Shown here piece by piece: positions 38,649-49,600 of a stretch of 64,000 nucleotides of DNA. Positions within the stretch are counted from its first letter, which is position 1. Each line of letters starts with the position of its first letter. The notes under the pieces were generated by a model, which was given only the letters and a program-made list of their open reading frames with translations, did not search any database and was not told the origin of the DNA. Source of the stretch: Drosophila persimilis (Eukaryota > Arthropoda > Insecta > Diptera > Drosophilidae); assembly GCF_003286085.1 (NCBI RefSeq), contig NW_020825312.1:5084001-5148000 (forward strand). Reading direction: 5' to 3'. The position numbers and the translations under genes were made by a program.

Positions 38649-40429
38649 CTAAGCATCCTCTTCTTCGCCCAATGCCTCGTCGGAGGCGGTACGCAGCACG
38701 GCCACCGTATAGCCCCCCGATGGCGATGTACGGATGTGAGTGCCCCGCATATTGAGGAAGCGCTGACGCATACGATCCCGCCGCTCCTGATGGCGCTGCT
38801 CGATGAGCTCATCAAAATCCACTGGCGAATAAATAGGATATTTATTCAGCTATGTGTGGGACTGCAGAAAGCTTACCACTGGCGGAATCAAGTCTACTGG
38901 GTCTACGCCGGCGTGGTCTGTCCTCCTCCGGACCATCCAGGGGCTCGGTGAAGGTCAGTCGCGAGATGTCCTCCCAGGTGGAGCGACGGCTCGGATGATA
39001 GTTTTCCGCGAAACTAGCGCTGCTGGAATGCTTGTCCAGCATATAATTGAGAAAGTTATCGCGCCCACTACGGTTGGTTGCAGTCGAGTCTCGGGACATA
39101 TGGAATCTCCTTTGCTCCGAGTTAGTGGCTCTGTAGTCCAGTTTGGCCGTAGAGGCCTCGGGCGGGCCCGTCCGTTTCGCGTCGTCGGCATAGGGCAGCT
39201 CGTTAGGGAAGACTTCGTCCCAATACTGATCCTTGACTAGTTCCGGATGCTCCTGGTGCATCTCATCGACAATCAGATAGGAGACTGTCAAATTGCGATC
39301 TATCATCCAATTGAGCTGCGAATATGGGAGAGTACTGGAGTAGTGTTGGATGAATTATAGGTGGAGTGGAGTCCAAGCAACCTCAAAGTCGTCGTCGTCC
39401 TCGCCAAAGGGGTTGATCAAGGACTCGGCCACCTTCAGCCAGCCCATGTAGAAGAAGAACTGCAGAATTGTGAGGAAGGGAAACCATTGCTCGACTCTGT
39501 TGGGTGAGCCGCCAGCATCGGCGACTTGTGTCCACTGCTGGCCAATCACGCTGAACAGGAAGAAGGTGTAGGTGGCCAGGGTGACCACCTGGGTGTACAC
39601 CAGCGGCACACTGACCCAGTCGTAGTACAAGAGGAATCCACAGAAGCCGCGGAACTTGTTCAATTCATCGATGATTGTTTTGACGGCATAATCATCTCGG
39701 ATCTTGTTCTCCTTTCGGGCTCTCATCACGATGCTGGCGGCCCAGACGATGGGCATCCAGTGCTTGGGATAATGGGGGAAGGCGATGTCCATGTTCTCGA
39801 TGATGGCCTTTTCGTTCTCCAGCAACAGCCCGGAGTCGATGATCTGATTGTAGGTGGGAAATCTCTTCTTGACATTCGGCGATATCATCGTGAAGACAAT
39901 CACCTGGCACAGGCACACGTACCGCAGTATGGTGCGACGCATGGCCCGAGCCCGATCGTCGAACCCCTGGATGCTGGAGCTGACCAAGATGGCTATAGAG
40001 TCCGGCCATGGTATGGTCGTATACTGCTGCCACCAGCGGCCCATCACAATGGAGACATAGAAACCGAGCACAAAAGACAGCGGCAATAGGTTGCCGTGCA
40101 TATTGCAGTAGTATACAATGCCCTCGAAGACCCTACAAGTTTTTGGTGTTTTTAATTAGGGATAGTTAGGATCTCAGATTATAAAGACACCAACTCTTGG
40201 GCCTTTGCGCTCATCAGCATTCGATAGGAGATGGCCAACAAGCAATACAGTGAAAAGAAGATGAACAGATCGATCCAAACCAGCTTGTAAATACTTCCGC
40301 GCCATCTAAGAGAGGGGACAGACTTAAGGGACATTTTTCAATCTTCCTTTTAACTCACCTGAAAAGCAATTTCAGAAAGTTGCTAATAACCTTCGAGGTG
40401 TTTACGTTGGCTGTATAGGTCACAGTCAT
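38649..40429 (-). CDS. bestrophin chloride channel, downstream copy (Best3/Best4 pair, probably Best3)
   Basis: Five coding exons are inferred: 40359-40429, 40195-40305, 39382-40132, 38877-39315 and 38649-38821, joining in phase to 514 residues. Bestrophins are pentameric calcium-activated anion channels of the plasma membrane. The protein opens MTVTYTANV. Membrane segments follow, including the pore neck LLPLSFVLGFYV (residues 76-87), where human BEST1 has Ile76, Phe80 and Phe84; here the first is Leu77. RRTILRYVCL and the family block PLVYTQVVTLA come next. The acidic calcium-clasp region GEDDDDFE ends at residue 311, and DQYWDEVFPNELPY closes the conserved domain. The roughly 155-residue tail is basic then acidic and ends GEEEDA. 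The exon 2 donor (GTTGGT) and exon 3 donor (GTTGCT) are weak but required by phase. Assignment to Best3 rather than Best4 rests on expected gene order only. Confidence 0.95.
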
Positions 40430-40971
40430 AATTAAAGGAATAAGAATTCTGGATAGAAAGTATCTCCGAACTGACAAAACTATGAATCTTTTGACAGTCA
40501 AGGCAGAGTAAACTTAAGGCAGTAGACACCTCAAAAGAATGTTGCTTGAACTTCATTCACGACTAGTTCTCAGAGAAGACTACTTCGTAGGCTGCATCTA
40601 TGTTTCTGGCCTAAATATGAAGAAACGAGCTTGCGTGGTCGACGGACATTTTCATGTGAAAATTTCAGTTCGTTTCGGAGATGAATTTTTTGTTTATCGT
40701 TAATCGATATCAAACGCTACCGTACAAGGAAAGCTTATGTGTAGGCTCATCGCAGAAAACACCAACCCTTTTAATGCAAACGACCATTGTGTCCAGTCCT
40801 AATAAGGCTGAAAGTGTCCTAGTCCAGAAACTTGAACTTAAACCCAAACTTTTGATCAGAATTATGCAAACAAAACACAACTAGGAGAACAGTGTGACCA
40901 TAGTTGCGTGTTGTCTGTCCACACTCATTTACAGTACAGAGTACGCGTTTGGAGTTACGAGTATGGTAATT
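40430..40971. other. intergenic spacer between the two bestrophins
   Basis: About 540 bp separate the end of the upstream copy from the start of the downstream copy, so the promoter of the 514-residue gene should lie here. A TCAGTT initiator-like word on the minus strand (40469-40474) lies 43 bases before the start codon. I see no TATA box at the right distance. Confidence 0.5.
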
Positions 40972-40977
40972 TTTATT
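40972..40977 (-). promoter_or_regulatory. poly(A) signal of upstream bestrophin
   Basis: AATAAA on the minus strand lies 25 bases after the stop codon of the 522-residue bestrophin, implying a very short 3' UTR. Confidence 0.65.
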
Positions 40978-41002
40978 GAAGTCAGTTTCGTGCAATACAT
41001 AT

Positions 41003-42700
41003 TTACTTGTCCTTTTTCTTGCTTATGTGACTCTTGTCTGTCTGAATTTCTGTGTCCTTGCGCGTTTGCCTGCCGTTGTCCTGCTCCGAGGCCCCACCCG
41101 AACTGGTTCCAGCGGGAGCTTCGCCCTTCATTAGCTCCAGCGTCATGGCAGCATGATGGATTTGACGAGTCATGCGTTCGCGTTCCCGCTCCGCCTTCAG
41201 ACGGGCAAAGTCGTCCTTGCTTGTCTCGCGACTCAGGTGTTCCTCCTCGCCCAAATCCTCTTCGAACCGTGAAAAGTGTTCATCCGAGGAAACTGAGATG
41301 GACACAGAGCTCCTGCTGGGGTGGATTTCATGCGGGGCGAATCGGATGCGCAGCTCGTTCTCGTCCTCGTCATCGAAATCGGTCCAATCCGGCTCCAGAT
41401 CGACGCTGTGAGCCTTGTACGGAGCCGTTGTCAGCGTGTTGATCTTGGACAGGTCCATCCTAGCTGTAGAAGCCTCCGGATGCTCGGCCCGCTGTGCCTC
41501 CGCTGCATAGGGCAACTCGTTTGGGAAGACCTCGTCCCAGTACTGATCCCTAACTAGCTCCGGATGATCGTTGTGCATCTCGTCCACGATTAGATAGCTC
41601 ACTTGAAGATTGCGGTCGATCAGCCAGTTGAGCTCAAAGTCGTCATCGTCATCTCCGAAGGGACAGATGAGCGTCTCGGCCACCTTCAGCCATCCCATGA
41701 AGAAGAAGAACTCCAGGGTGCTGAAAAGCGGAAAGTAATAATTGATCACGTTCCTGTATCTGCTCTCGCCGCCAGACTGCTTATCGATCCATTGATGGCC
41801 GAATATGGCGGCCATGAAGTACGTATAGACCGCCAGGGTCACCACCTGCGTGTAGACCAAGGGAACACTGATGGTGTCGTAGTGGATGAGCATGTTGCAG
41901 CCAGCCCGAAACTTGTTCAGCTCGTCAATCATGGACTTGAGGGAGAAGTCGTCCCAGATGCGCCCCTCCTTCCTGGCGCGCGTCACAATGCTGCTGGCCC
42001 ACATGATGGGCATCCAATACTTGGGATGCTTGGGAAACTTGGCGTCCATGGCCTTGATGATGTTCGCCTCGTTCGCGTTGAGCAATCCCGCCTCAATGAG
42101 GTAGTCGTAGTTGGGGAAACGCCGCTTAATCACCGGCGATATCATGGTCAGGACCATTGTCAGGGCCAGGCACACATATCTCATGATGGTGCGACGCATG
42201 AGTCGTCCGTGCTCATCCTGACCCCGCACCAGGGCACTCACATACACCGCCAGGGGATCTGGCCAGGGCACTGTGATGTACTGATTCCACCAGCGATCTA
42301 CAATGATGGACACGTAGAAGCCCAGAACGAACGAGAGCGGTATCAGGGTGCCATAGCTGTGGCAGTACACGACAATGTCCTCGAAGATCCTGAGAATCAG
42401 ATTTGTGAGCGGGCTATGTATACATATGTGGGTTGGGGCCCTATAAAAACTCACACTTTGTCACTTTCCCTGAGGACATAACGGTACAGCAGGGCCATGC
42501 AATAGAAGCTTGCCAGAAACGCCAATAAATCCACCCAAATAATCTTGTAGATACTGGCACGCCATCTGCCGATTACGGTCATAGATGCTTCAATGGACAG
42601 CTCTTTTCCAATAATCAAAGATATCTTACCTGGCCAACAGCTTCCAGAAGCAGCCAAAATGGCGGCACGAGGCCACCTCGGCTGTGTACGAAACCGTCAT
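41003..42700 (-). CDS. bestrophin chloride channel, upstream copy (Best3/Best4 pair, probably Best4)
   Basis: Three coding exons, 42630-42700, 42455-42565 and 41003-42389, join in phase to 522 residues. This is a calcium-activated anion channel of the bestrophin family. The start ATG gives MTVSYTAEV, the usual family N-terminus. The neck LIPLSFVLGFYV keeps Ile77, Phe81 and Phe85, one residue offset from human BEST1. RRTIMRYVCLALTMVL, PLVYTQVVTLAVY, GWLKVAETLICPFG and the acidic clasp DDDDDFELNW follow, then DQYWDEVFPNELPY. The tail is different from the neighbour's: acidic (DWTDFDDEDENE), serine-rich, then a charged RLKAERERER stretch, ending in lysines. Exons 1 and 2 match the neighbour exactly in length and phase, but the neighbour's later introns are absent. 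TCAGTC initiator-like words on the minus strand recur at 42752-42775, about 55-75 bases upstream. The choice of Best4 is by expected order. Confidence 0.96.
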
Positions 42701-44891
42701 ATTCCCGCTATTAGGTATTCCAATTTGAGAACTTTAATATAATCTTCGCGAGACTGAGACTGAGACAGAGACTGAGAATCGATTGTGGCAATACACAAGC
42801 ACTTTGTGAGGCCATAAGCACAGCCAACTTTGGAATTAGTTTGCTTGGGGCAATTTTCTTACTCAAGCATTAAACGAAGGCAATCTCGGTAGGCGCGTCA
42901 CATTTGTGGGCGTAATTATTTAAATTAGATCATTTATATTTGCCACAAGGCGGTAGACAACACATACCCAATTTTCCTAGAGCCCCCACACATCCAAGCA
43001 TCCAACTCTTCCTCCTTTCATAAGTACTTGTACATTTACACACATACACACATACATAGATGTACATATGTATACTCGTACATGTAGTTGGGTCTGCTGG
43101 GAGGTCTGGGGAGCATTAAATAGGTGCAGTAAAATTTTAATACATTTTGGGTGGAATGGCAGTGAAATTTCCCAACTCCAACCCAAGGGAAAGTGTGAAG
43201 AACATTTTGAGCATCTGATTAGCATTGGAAGCGTGTAGTATTTGTTATTATTGCTGATACCCCTCCATACAGCCAATAAACTCGCATGTTGAGTAATCCA
43301 CAAAACTGAAAAAGGTGAAAATAAATGAAAGCACGTGACGCATCGATAAAGTTTGATTCTTGGTCTAGTAATGCCTACAATCAGTTAAGAGATAATATAA
43401 TACATACGATTAGTTAATATTGCTTGAGCGCCTCGCGATTCCGCCTCACAATCTTATTCTGAAATTAAGCATTTATTCGGCTTCTTCTAAGATATTTTTA
43501 TACCTGGTACTCGAAGAGTTTATCTGTGGTGGATGCGTGTAACAGCCAGAAGGAAGCGTTTCTGACTACATAAAGAATATATTTTCTTAATCAGAGTCAA
43601 TAGTCGAGTGGATAGAGCCATGTCTGTCTATCCGTCCATTCACCTTTATGAACGCCTAGATCTCAAAGGATGTATGTAAGTGCTAGAGCATCCAGACTTC
43701 TGTCATGTGACAAGTGTAATTTCAAATATTTCTCCGCCCTCTTCCTCGTCCAATGCGTTGGCACGCTGAGGTGAACGAAATATGGAACCATTATGCATCA
43801 TACATCATAAAATGATATGTATGTATACTAACTGAGTATAACAGGGTATAACAGTAAAGCTGCGTCCCTTGCCACGTCACAAAACGTTCCCACTCGTTTG
43901 GTAATTTCTCAATTTATTGAGATAAGAGAGCCGTCCTACAACGATTAAGCCAGGGCCTCTACATATGTACATTTTTTTGTAGAATATATATCTTTTGACC
44001 ATTTTTTTTTCCAAATAACTAACTTCATTGATTGTGATATCGAAAATGTGGATTGAACTTCAAACCAGAAAGGGATTTAAAGTTGAAGGAGCCTTATGAA
44101 AACGTAAGTTGGATACTTTTTTAGGCTTGAACAATATTAAATTTAAAAGACGATTTGAAACTTGTCTACGAGTGAATTATTTTTTATTGCAATTCATTCT
44201 TTGTTATCGTAGCATTAGTAAACTATCGGCTGCGACTGCTCCGATGGATGGTGAAGCTGTATAATTTTCGGAATGAAATTAAGGATGGCCAGTATTAAGC
44301 GGAAGTTCCAAAGATAAATATGTAAATACTGTATGTATTTATATGTCTGCATGGACATATGATATTGGGACTGGTCATGTTTGGAGTTTGATACATTTTA
44401 TCCAGCATGCAATGTCCTGCCCTTTGGCAAAAAGTGTCTTTTCGAAGCTCACATTCATCAATTTAAATCGATCAATATGTAAAATTGACTGTCAATTGAT
44501 TGATACAATTTTGTACAATTAACTGTGAGTTCTGAAGTCAATATGTTATTGTTTACCGATGATTTCCCGTATTAGTGAGTATATTTCCATGCATATTTAC
44601 AGCTGCACATCGTATTTACCCAAATGTTTATTCGAGATTCCATTCTCTTCCTCTCCTTCTCTACTACAAAGCGCATCCAAGCTTATCAACCGACTCGACC
44701 ACTTCACCCAGTGTATAAATTGACACTCGACAACCAATAACAACAGCAACAGCAACAATTCTAAAGCGCATCTATACGACTGTATTTGTGTGCGTCTGTG
44801 CGATATTATTTCATTCCCCTGTACACCGGTGCACCGGTAGGGTACTACGAGCAGAATACGGAATACGAGTATTCCGAGGCCTCTCCTCTCG
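42701..44891. other. divergent intergenic region between bestrophin and transporter genes
   Basis: This 2.2 kb lies between two genes transcribed away from each other, so it probably holds regulatory DNA for both. It contains TACATA/TATGTA-rich sequence near 43035-43085, the second copy of a dispersed repeat at 43859-43901, AT-rich DNA at 44000-44600 and a TATAAA at 44714-44719 that could serve a minor start. No exon is recognisable. Confidence 0.5.
43859..43901. repeat. diverged dispersed repeat, copy 2
   Basis: It aligns with 33284-33325 over GCTGCGTCCCTTGCC, TCACAA, ACGTT and CCACTCGTTT. It is preceded by a GAGTATAACAGGGTATAAC stretch, a sequence type common at ends of fly mobile elements. 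The family is not identified. Confidence 0.5.
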
Positions 44892-44928
44892 TATATATCA
44901 GGCAGAATATTATCTTACACTTTCAGTT
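44892..44928 (+). promoter_or_regulatory. core promoter (TATA box and initiator) of transporter gene
   Basis: TATATA at 44892-44897 lies about 31 bases before TCAGTT at 44923-44928, the fly initiator consensus, with the predicted start at A44925. The spacing is right for a TATA/Inr promoter. No DPE match is seen at +28. Other starts further downstream cannot be excluded. Confidence 0.5.
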
Positions 44929-45917
44929 AACGTTATGCGCTGAAAACGTCAACAACAGAGAAGCAAAGAGCGAGCGAGAGAGGAAGAGAGAGTGAGAGAG
45001 AAGAGAGTACAAGGGAGTGATAGTGTGAGCCAATTACGGTACGTTTAAATCTAAAGCCGAAACGGTAGATCGGACATAAAGTAAAAGAAATCATAAAACA
45101 ATAATCTTATCTAAAGAACAACAACAGTCTGAACAGTGCGGTGCGGTGTGTGGGTGTGCCGTGTCGAGCACAGGGGAGTGAGTGCGGTAAAATCTGTTGT
45201 GTTGTTTCTGCTATCGCAAAGATCATAAAACGAAAAAAAGGGAGACAACATGAGCAAAAACGGCATACGGCATGCGACGTCACACGGCGTGATTCAGAGC
45301 AGCGGCAGCATCTTCCCGTTCTCCCTCTCTCCCGCCGGACAAAAATACATACATATGTACATACATACATACGTATGCATATCTGCTAATTTTTTGCTGT
45401 TGTTGCATTCGCTCCAATTACAACCCAGATCATCTACCTCTCTCACTCCCCTCGCCACACCTGACTTAGGTGATCGTGGGGAGGGAGTCGTCGTTTTCGA
45501 AGTCGTCGTCTCTTATCAGTTTGCCTCGGGCACACACAAGCTGTTTTTCCACTCTGCGTCTCCCTCTGCCTGATCTTGGCTGGTCGACGGCAACGGCGAC
45601 CGCGACGGCTACCGCTCTCATCCGGCTGAGGTTCGGCTTCGTCTTATCTTAAGAGTAATACGAAGACGAATTCGCGTCTGTAATACTAGTCCGACACCCG
45701 CGGTGGCCTGGTCAGAGCAGTCCAAGACAGAGACAGACACAGACGCAGATCGCCAAGTGTGTCAGTCACACGTTCTGTCCATTTTTCCATTATTGTTTTT
45801 TGTCTTGTGTGAAATTAATAAAAGACTTTCCATTCCGATATTCAGCAATAGGCTCAAATACTTTCCCATTCTGAGCTGGACACAATACTCTTAATTACAG
45901 AAAAACGCCAACGCCTG
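44925..45917 (+). other. 5' untranslated first exon of transporter gene
   Basis: The segment runs from the predicted start site to the strong donor CTG|GTAAGT at 45917/45918. The matching acceptor TTCGCTTTCCAG ends at 46616, 55 bases before the start codon, giving a 699-nt leader intron. The exon is rich in short upstream frames: ATG CGC TGA at 44935-44943, a 107-codon frame at 45250-45573 and a 63-codon frame at 45703-45894. Such a leader would normally restrain translation. The exon limits are inferred from signals only. Confidence 0.5.
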
Positions 45918-46671
45918 GTAAGTGTTTCAGTGGCTCATTCAGATGATAATTATATAAATCTAGCATAAGTTTCTATTCGACAAGCCCCACCTGTGCTCGT
46001 AATTATCTTAATGTGCAAAGAGAGGATAAGTATAATAATAGAAATGCAAACAAAGCTGGGGAAGATACTGTCTTGAGCATCCGATGAGTGGGTGGGCGAG
46101 TGCCTAGCTTAGTCACCTGCTAGAAACATAGGAGCCATAGGCGCCGGGCCACTGAATAGAATATGTAATAATCTTCAACAAATATCCAATTTGTCATTCC
46201 GCTCCCTTGTCTTGAATTGTTGGCATTCTGCAAGAAATAGGGGGACATTTCATTCTACAAATCTCCTTCATTCGAAAAAGTCCATAAGAAACTTCCCCAG
46301 ACTTGAGTTCAGTCTCGTCCCTGCAAATGGTATGGTAGAAAACCTATACGATACGGCTGTATAGGTTGCTCTAAGTAGAGCAATCGAGTTCGAATTTGAT
46401 GCTAACAATAGCCTCGTCTCACCCCGGCTGGGGCTATTATTACGATTACAATTTGAGCTCAATTATTTGCATATAATCGTATAATCGAAAGCTGCGCCAA
46501 GATAAGACAACAAGACATTAGACACAACACGAACTCGCAGTCGTACATAGATCGAAGTGCATCATGATCTTGGTGTGTACATACCTCAGCTAAGATGGGA
46601 TTTTTTCGCTTTCCAGCTTCAAGGTTTAGTGAACTTATCGCGCATCAAGAGGGAAGGAGACGGAGCGAGAG

Positions 46672-49600
46672 ATGGTTCAACAGCTTTCGCCCTGGAAGGT
46701 TCTGACACGACGGAAACGTATCCAGGCCGATGGCAGTGAGGGCGAAACCAAGCTGAACCGGGTGCTGGGACTATGGGATCTAACGGCATTGGGAGTGGGC
46801 TCCACTCTGGGAGCGGGGGTCTATGTGCTGGCCGGACAGATAGCCAAAGATCAGGCGGGTCCCTCGGTCATGATCTCGTTTGCTATAGCCGCTCTGGCCT
46901 CGCTACTGGCAGGTAAGGACGCATCTTGAGATCTCTGTTGTCTGGAGCAACTTCATTAACGTTTCGTTCTCCGACTTTAAGGTATTTGCTATGCAGAGTT
47001 TGGCGCTCGGGTCCCCAAGGCAGGATCGGCCTATGTGTACAGCTACGTCTGCATTGGAGAGTTTGCTGCCTTTGTGATTGGCTGGAATCTCATCTTGGAA
47101 TACGTCATAGGCACTGCCAGTGTCTGTCGAGGGATAAGCCTGTATCTGGACTCCCTCCTGAATGATACGTTGAAGGAAACCTTTGCCGAGGTGGCCCCCA
47201 TGAATGTCACATTTCTCGGAAGCTATTTTGACTTTCTTGCATTTGGATTGGTGGTCGTGTTCGGTGGTATGTTTCGGAGAAGACTCTCCTCAAATTGATT
47301 GCTGATCGATTTCTGACTCCTTTAGTGGCCCTGGCCTTTGGCGTGGAGACCTCGGCAATGGCAAATAATTGCATCACTTGTCTGAACATCTTTATACTGG
47401 GCTTTGTCATCATAGCCGGCGCTATCAAAGGTAATATTTTGTATTCTGCGAGTGACGGAAATCCCTGAGAGTATTACTAAATTAATTACCCAGCTGACTT
47501 CACCAACTGGACTGTGGACCCATCGACTGTGAGTGCCAATGCCACAATTGGATCTGGGGGTTTTTTCCCCTTCGGTTTCGAGGGGACTCTCCAGGGCGCT
47601 GCCACCTGCTTCTTCGGATTTGTGGGCTTCGACTGTATCGCCACCACTGGGGAGGAGGTTCGCAATCCCCGCAAGAACATCCCACAGTCGATCCTGCTCT
47701 CCTTGCTTATAATCTTCCTGTGCTACTTCGGCGTCTCCACCGTATTGACCCTGATGCTGCCTTACTATCTGCAGGATGCCAATGCTCCGCTGCCGTACGC
47801 CTTCGAGTACGTGGGCTGGCCGGTGGCCATGTGGATCGTCACGGTGGGTGGACTGATCGGACTCTTGGCCAGTCTTTTTGGGGCTTTGTTTCCCCTGCCC
47901 AGGGTTATGTACTCAATGGCGCAGGACGGCCTGCTCTTCCGGTTCCTGGGAAAGGTGAGCCCGCGATTCCATGTTCCTGTGACCGGATCGATTGTGGCCG
48001 CTCTCTTTACGGCCGTCATTGCGGGCCTGTTCGATCTGGCCCAGTTGGTTAGCCTTCTCTCCATTGGCACTCTACTGGCCTACAGCGTGGTGGCCATTTC
48101 CATAATGCTACTCAGGTACATGGAGTACTATGAGGCGGAGGAAAACCAAACGCGGATCGATAGTCGAGCTTCGGAAACCACTTCATTGACCTCCAGGGCG
48201 GAGCGTTTCACCTGTGGGTCGGTCTGCGCTCAGCTCTTTAACGTTCATCGCGTTCCTGAGCCAAATAGGATATCGACTAGAATTGTAGGAACGCTGACTG
48301 CACTTTTCAGTGAGTATACAAAAAAAAAAAAACAAGCAGTATCTAAAACTAAAACATTGATATGTCTTTCAGGTCTTATTGCCTTGGGTCTGGGCCTGTT
48401 GATTATGCACGCCTATTCCGCGATCAGGTCCCAAAAGGCGTGGGCCATAACTCTGCTGGTGGTGTTGATCGGGATGATCTGCCTGGTCCTCCTGCTGATC
48501 TGTCTGCAGCCCAGGGAAACGCGCAGTCGACTGTTCAGAGTGCCCTTCGTGCCAGTGGTGCCGGCCATCAGCATCTTTATTAATATCTACCTGATGCTGC
48601 AGCTGGACACCTGGACATGGATACGCTTCGGGGTGTGGATGATTGTGGGTAAGCTTGCGATTGCTGTGTGCTTCATTACTGCAACTACAGCAACTACTGA
48701 GCATGTGGTAGAATAATGCGACTAATGCATGTCACTTCTTGAACTAACCCTTTGTATTAAACACACCGTCTGTACTAACACACATAGGTATACCCATATT
48801 CCTTGCATGCTGGTATCTTTACGACTGTAAGAATCCACAGAAACGCAACCCCGATCGCTTGGCCTACTATACGGCCCTCAAAGGACCTTCGACAGCTGCC
48901 GGTAGTGCAGATAATGCAGGCAATGGTCTGTCCAAGGAAAGCGTAATCACCCAGGACACTCACTGGAAGAGCAGTTCCTGCAGCAGCCTGGATCGAATAC
49001 AGAACCTAAGCGAGCTGGGGGAAGATCTCATCGAGGTGAAGAATGCCAATGGAAAGATCTTCTACGTGGAAGACACCAAGAGCGAGAACTCCACCGCTAC
49101 CCTGGGCGGGACTGAATCACCCTCTCGCGAGGATGAACAGTCCGTTATAGCAATGCTCGATGATGTCCTCGACGCGGAGGACATACAGCAGCAGCAGCTG
49201 GAGCTAAACCAGCAGAATCACATCTTTGAGCGCCACTTCAGCCTGGACTCGGAGATGTACCCGAGTGTGATAGAGACCGTCATCGTGGCCACTGTCCATA
49301 GTAGTAGTGAGGACGATGAGGTGGTCAGTCAGCAGTCTGTGAAGCTGCGGAAGTATACGCACGATGAATGCCGAGTGTTTGCTCAGCAAATGCTCGATGA
49401 GATGTTCAATAGCGTGGTCTTCTTTGAGCAGCTTGAGGCAGCCTTGGTGGCCCGAGAAGAGGCCGTACTAGCGGAGGTAAACGATTCAAGGGATACTATT
49501 AGAGACACGCCAAAGCTGAGGCGGCTCGCATCCGAGACGTCCCTCAGGTCTCAGGCCTCCTCCATCGAGGATCCCATGCATTCAGACAAATTTAAAGACC

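Noticed and set aside
39526-40089. 187-residue plus-strand open frame
   Set aside because: It is the antisense shadow of exon 3 of the downstream bestrophin.
42393-42454. N-terminal residues MSFYRAPTHICIHSPLT of the longest bestrophin frame
   Set aside because: They are intron translation. A good donor at 42454/42449 and an acceptor before 42389 remove them and connect the normal N-terminus.
41603-42481. 292-residue plus-strand open frame
   Set aside because: It is the antisense shadow of the upstream bestrophin exon 3, which is clearly the coding strand.
46557-46739. possible upstream start of the transporter at 46557
   Set aside because: It is in a different frame from the transporter and includes the leader intron's 3' end. 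The ATG at 46672 gives the family-like N-terminus.
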